Below are positions 44,682 through 47,455 of a stretch of DNA of 47,455 bases, piece by piece. Position 1 is the stretch's first letter, and each line of letters begins with the position of its first letter. The DNA is from an uncultured Paraprevotella sp. (GTDB taxonomy: Bacteria; Bacteroidota; Bacteroidia; Bacteroidales; Bacteroidaceae). The DNA is taken from NCBI GenBank assembly GCA_944321565.1, contig CALULT010000019.1, positions 1 to 47,455 on the forward strand. The letters are read 5' to 3'. The position numbers were made by a program, and so were the translations under genes. The notes below the pieces were generated by a model. That model saw only the letters and a list, made by a program, of their open reading frames with translations, did no database searches and was not told where the DNA came from.

Positions 44682-46736
44682 ATGCAAAAAGGTAATATTG
44701 GGGTAACCACAGAGAACATCTTCCCCGTCATCAAAAAGTTCTTGTACAGCGACCACGAGATTTTCATCCGCGAAATGGTGTCCAACGCCGTAGATGCCAC
44801 GCAAAAGCTGAAGACACTGGCCAATAAAGGCGAGTTCAAAGGTGAATTGGGCGAACTGAAAGTCAGCGTAAAAGTGGACAAGGACAACGGCACCATCACC
44901 GTGAGCGACCGTGGTCTCGGCATGACGGAGGAAGAAATCGACAAATACATCAACCAAATCGCCTTCTCGGGTGCCAACGACTTCTTGGACAAATACAAAG
45001 ACGATGCCAACGCCATCATCGGCCATTTCGGCCTCGGGTTCTACTCATCCTTCATGGTGAGCAAGAAAGTGGAAATCGTCACGAAGAGCTACCAAGAAGG
45101 CGCGAAGGCCGTGAAATGGAGTTGCGACGGAAGCCCGTCGTATGAAATCGAAGAAGCGGAAAAGGCCGACCGCGGCACAGATGTCATCATGTACATTGAC
45201 GATGACTGCAAAGAGTTTCTGGAGAAAAACAAAATCGACGAGTTGCTCCACAAATACTGCCGCTTCCTCCCCGTGCCTGTCGTGCTGGGTAAGAAAACAG
45301 AATGGAAGGACGGCAAACAAGTGGAAACAGACGAAGACAACGTCATCAACGACACGACGCCGATCTGGACGAAGAAACCGTCTGACCTGAAGGACGAGGA
45401 CTACAAGAAGTTCTACCGCGACCTCTACCCCATGAGCGACGAGCCTCTGTTCTGGATTCACCTGAACGTGGACTATCCGTTCAACCTGACGGGTGTGCTC
45501 TACTTCCCGAAAATCCACAGCAACATCGAATTGCAGCGCAACAAGATACAGCTCTACTGCAATCAGGTGTTTGTCACCGACAGCGTGGAAGGCATCGTGC
45601 CGGACTTCCTCACCTTGCTCCATGGGGTCATTGACTCGCCGGACATCCCGTTGAACGTCAGCCGCAGCTACCTGCAGAGCGACAGCAACGTGAAGAAGAT
45701 TTCGGGCTACATCACCAAGAAAGTGGCCGACCGCCTGCAAAGCCTCTTCAAGAACGACCGCAAGGACTTCGAACAGAAGTGGGACGACATCAAGATTTTC
45801 ATCAACTACGGCATGCTCACCGAAGAGGACTTCTATGAGAAAGCCAAGAACTTCGCCCTCTTTAAGGACTGCGACGGCAAGTATTTCACCTTCGAGGAAT
45901 ACCAGACGCTCATCAAGGACAACCAGACGGACAAGGACGGCAATGTGGTTTACCTCTACGCGCAGAACAAGGAAACGCAATACAGCTACATTGAGGCTGC
46001 CAAGAACAAAGGCTACAGCGTGTTGCTGCTCGATGGCCAACTGGACACGCCCATTGTCTCCATGCTGGAACGCAAGTTTGAAAAGAGCCGCTTCACCCGC
46101 GTGGATGCCGACACCATCGACCGCCTCATCGTGAAAGAAGATGCCAACAAGACAGAACTGGAAGCCGGACGAAGCGCCAACCTCTCGGCCATCTTCAATT
46201 ACCAGATGCCGAAGCTGGACAAGACGGAATTCCACGTGGAGGCACAGGCCATGGGTGAAAACGCCATGCCGGTCATGATTACCCAAAGCGAATACATGCG
46301 CCGCATGAAGGACATGGCACACATCCAGGCCGGCATGTCGTTCTATGGCGAAATGCCGGACATGTACAACTTGGTGCTGAACACCGACCACCGGCTGATC
46401 AAGGAGGTGCTGGAAGCCAGCGAGAAAGACACGGCCGAACAACTCACTCCCATCGAAGCCGAACTGAAGGGCCTGCATGCGCGTGAAGCCGTGCTCCACC
46501 AACAGCAGGACGGCAAGAAACCGGAAGAAATCGACCAGGCACAGAAGGACGAACTCTCGAAATGCCATGCCGACATCGAGGCCGAGGAGAAAAAGAAAAA
46601 CGACGTACTGGCCGCATACGGAAAGGATAACAAGAAGGTGCACCAGCTCATCGACTTGGCCTTGCTACAGAACGGCATGCTGAAAGGTGAAGCGTTGAAC
46701 AACTTCGTCAAGCGCAGCCTTGATTTGATTCAATAA
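44682..46736 (+). CDS. htpG: Hsp90-family chaperone HtpG
   Basis: A 684-residue cytoplasmic ATP-dependent chaperone that stabilises client proteins under stress. The N-terminal GHKL ATPase fold has NAVDATQK (N box), the DRGLGMTEEEID motif, SGANDF, and GHFGLGFYSSFMVS. The middle domain contains YLQSDSNVKKISGYI-like elements with the catalytic-loop Arg in VSRSYLQ, and the C-terminal dimerisation part is charged and helical (HADIEAEEKKKNDVLAAYGK). The length is somewhat above E. coli HtpG and usual for Bacteroidales. Its own promoter must lie in 44612-44681, where no good consensus is seen; a heat-shock-type sigma factor is possible. Confidence 0.96.
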   Translation: MQKGNIGVTTENIFPVIKKFLYSDHEIFIREMVSNAVDATQKLKTLANKGEFKGELGELKVSVKVDKDNGTITVSDRGLGMTEEEIDKYINQIAFSGANDFLDKYKDDANAIIGHFGLGFYSSFMVSKKVEIVTKSYQEGAKAVKWSCDGSPSYEIEEAEKADRGTDVIMYIDDDCKEFLEKNKIDELLHKYCRFLPVPVVLGKKTEWKDGKQVETDEDNVINDTTPIWTKKPSDLKDEDYKKFYRDLYPMSDEPLFWIHLNVDYPFNLTGVLYFPKIHSNIELQRNKIQLYCNQVFVTDSVEGIVPDFLTLLHGVIDSPDIPLNVSRSYLQSDSNVKKISGYITKKVADRLQSLFKNDRKDFEQKWDDIKIFINYGMLTEEDFYEKAKNFALFKDCDGKYFTFEEYQTLIKDNQTDKDGNVVYLYAQNKETQYSYIEAAKNKGYSVLLLDGQLDTPIVSMLERKFEKSRFTRVDADTIDRLIVKEDANKTELEAGRSANLSAIFNYQMPKLDKTEFHVEAQAMGENAMPVMITQSEYMRRMKDMAHIQAGMSFYGEMPDMYNLVLNTDHRLIKEVLEASEKDTAEQLTPIEAELKGLHAREAVLHQQQDGKKPEEIDQAQKDELSKCHADIEAEEKKKNDVLAAYGKDNKKVHQLIDLALLQNGMLKGEALNNFVKRSLDLIQ

Positions 46737-46763
46737 GAAATCTCAATACGGCGAAGTCCTGCC

Positions 46764-46806
46764 AAAAGCGGACGTACTCTATAAAAGAAGTACGTCCGCT
46801 TTTTTG
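46764..46806 (+). terminator. Terminator after htpG
   Basis: AAAAGCGGACGTACT (46764-46778) pairs perfectly with AGTACGTCCGCTTTT (46789-46803), a 15-bp stem with a T6 tract. Confidence 0.9.
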
Positions 46807-46993
46807 GTTGTTCGCCCAGCATGAACCTCGAATCAGTCTGGAAAGCCGGCTGCGGGAAACGAGGCAATAGTCTTATGCCGGAACAGCCCGCATTCTTGGG
46901 GATTTAACACCATCTAGAAAAACGAATTGAGTAATACAGAGTTCCTGCTTTTACAAACTTCAGAATGTCGGCAGTCAAAGCCGCCAGGAATGA
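46807..46993. other. Intergenic start of the repeat-rich right end
   Basis: No gene; contains one copy of the GGGGATTTAACA motif (46894-46909). Further right, 46994-47455 also lacks any coding sequence that I can support. Confidence 0.55.
46894..46909 (-). repeat. Dispersed motif TGTTAAATCCCCAAGA, inverted copy
   Basis: On the minus strand this is TGTTAAATCCCCAAGA, identical over 16 nt to 47307-47322, so the two copies are inverted repeats that bracket the MITE-like element. Confidence 0.7.
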
Positions 46994-46999
46994 ACTGTC

Positions 47000-47237
47000 C
47001 CGCCTTGCAGGGGGACGAGCCCCGAAGGGGCGGAGGGGGTCTCACACCCACGGGGCGTAACGCCCCTTCTGTTCGCCGTGCGGCGGCCATAATGCCCTTT
47101 TGTTTCCCTCGCGGCGGCCATAATGGCCGTTTTGTTCGCCATGCGGAGGGGCGTAACGACCCTTTTGTTTCCCTCGCGGAATGATACGTGGGCGGGAAAC
47201 CCCTCCGGCTCTTCGAGCCACCTCCCCTGCAAGGCGG
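47000..47237. mobile_element. MITE-like extragenic element
   Basis: A 238-bp GC-rich block bounded by the perfect 14-bp inverted repeats CCGCCTTGCAGGGG (47000-47013) and CCCCTGCAAGGCGG (47224-47237). Subterminal GGGGCGGAGGGGGT and ACCCCTCCGGCTCTTCGAG stretches resemble the palindromic ends of extragenic repeats known in many bacteria. The centre (47071-47199) carries four 31-33-bp units that alternate between GTTCGCC(G/A)TGCGG and GTTTCCCTCGCGG. No transposase gene is present, so it would move only in trans, if at all. Confidence 0.6.
47071..47199 (+). repeat. Alternating 31-33-bp repeats inside the MITE-like element
   Basis: Units start at 47071, 47102, 47134 and 47167. Units 1 and 3 begin GTTCGCC, units 2 and 4 begin GTTTCCCTCGCGG; the CATAATG or CGTAACG core recurs in units 1-3, so the repeat is in effect a 63-65-bp two-part unit. 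The cores GGCCATAATGGCC and GGGGCGTAACGCCCC are palindromic. Confidence 0.65.
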
Positions 47238-47305
47238 AGGAGTTTTTCTCCGCACGGGCAAGTGACGGGAAGCAGGGCACTTGATTACAAATGAATATTC
47301 GTCAG

Positions 47306-47372
47306 TTGTTAAATCCCCAAGATTAGGAACAGTTCCCTTTTATCCTTTTGTTAAATCCCCAAGTTTAGGAAC
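47306..47372 (+). repeat. Two direct copies of TTGTTAAATCCCCAAG(A/T)TTAGGAAC
   Basis: 25-nt copies at 47306-47330 and 47348-47372 differ at one base and are offset by 42 nt. Together with the inverted copy at 46894 they form a small dispersed family and may mark the internal end repeats of a mobile element that begins to the right of the window. Confidence 0.7.
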
Positions 47373-47408
47373 TGTGTCGAAATAATTGCATAAAAAAGGC
47401 TTTGAGTA

Positions 47409-47427
47409 TTTCCGCGTATCGCGGAAA
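47409..47427. repeat. Palindrome TTTCCGCG-TAT-CGCGGAAA at the window edge
   Basis: Perfect 8-bp arms with a 3-nt loop, followed by an A-rich stretch at the window end. It may be a terminator-like hairpin or part of a larger element that is cut off by the border. Confidence 0.5.
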
Positions 47428-47455
47428 ATGAGTAAATTAGATGTAGCAAAAAAAA

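Noticed and set aside
46914-47261. A 115-codon leftward frame in the right end
   Set aside because: It is the translation of the MITE-like repeats (Pro/Arg/Lys-rich), not a gene.

Overview
The window comes from the chromosome of a member of the Bacteroidales, as judged by eye at roughly 50% GC. The main evidence is a recurring promoter type of the form TTTG-N18-21-TAnnTTTG, which is the Bacteroidetes housekeeping promoter and is seen before ugd, nadC, pgm, the MFS gene, the tRNA-Cys pair and others. Supporting evidence is T9SS-like C-terminal tails on two secreted proteins, a HU-CCDC81/SPOR protein, a FeoB-associated Cys-rich peptide, and the gyrA-TPR / clpC arrangement. I cannot name the genus. 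No phage, plasmid or CRISPR locus is visible.

Layout: 1-6.5 kb (leftward) has a small secreted Spy-like protein, a large secreted beta-helix/Calx-beta/PKD/CBM-like gene broken by two in-frame stop codons, mscL, a lipoprotein, and ugd. 6.6-11.2 kb (rightward) is a tight four-gene operon: HU-CCDC81/SPOR membrane protein, zinc-ribbon/FHA protein, tex, and a HAD phosphatase. 11.2-12 kb holds a short-period repeat array, an orphan FeoB-associated small protein and two identical tRNA-Cys genes. 12-21.4 kb is a divergent AraC regulator and a six-gene operon. Its first five enzymes form a complete route from L-galactose to 2-keto-3-deoxy-D-gluconate: L-galactose dehydrogenase, L-galactonolactonase, L-galactonate dehydrogenase, tagaturonate reductase and altronate dehydratase. 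The sixth gene is a large secreted esterase with a duplicated accessory module.

21.5-27.6 kb carries a Nudix hydrolase, a Fur-family regulator, a Zn/Cd-type P1B ATPase behind a perfect 17-bp palindrome, ogt, a fosmidomycin-resistance-like MFS exporter, and nudC. 27.7-33.9 kb (leftward) has phosphoglucomutase and a nadC-M23 peptidase-C69 dipeptidase operon whose 5' leader is almost entirely one nested dyad. 34.1-41.5 kb has a ten-unit 22-bp hairpin repeat array, a GH43 arabinanase, a tRNA-dihydrouridine synthase, two TPR proteins and gyrA. 42-46.7 kb (rightward) has clpC and htpG. The last 0.7 kb is non-coding and repeat-rich: a MITE-like element plus dispersed copies of a TGTTAAATCCCCAAG motif.

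Most of the window is ordinary core genome. The parts worth a second look are the L-galactose operon with its fused esterase, the HU/SPOR protein with an apparently leaderless GTG start, the two 22-bp hairpin arrays whose base changes preserve pairing in one orientation, the nadC leader dyad, and the two-stop beta-helix gene.
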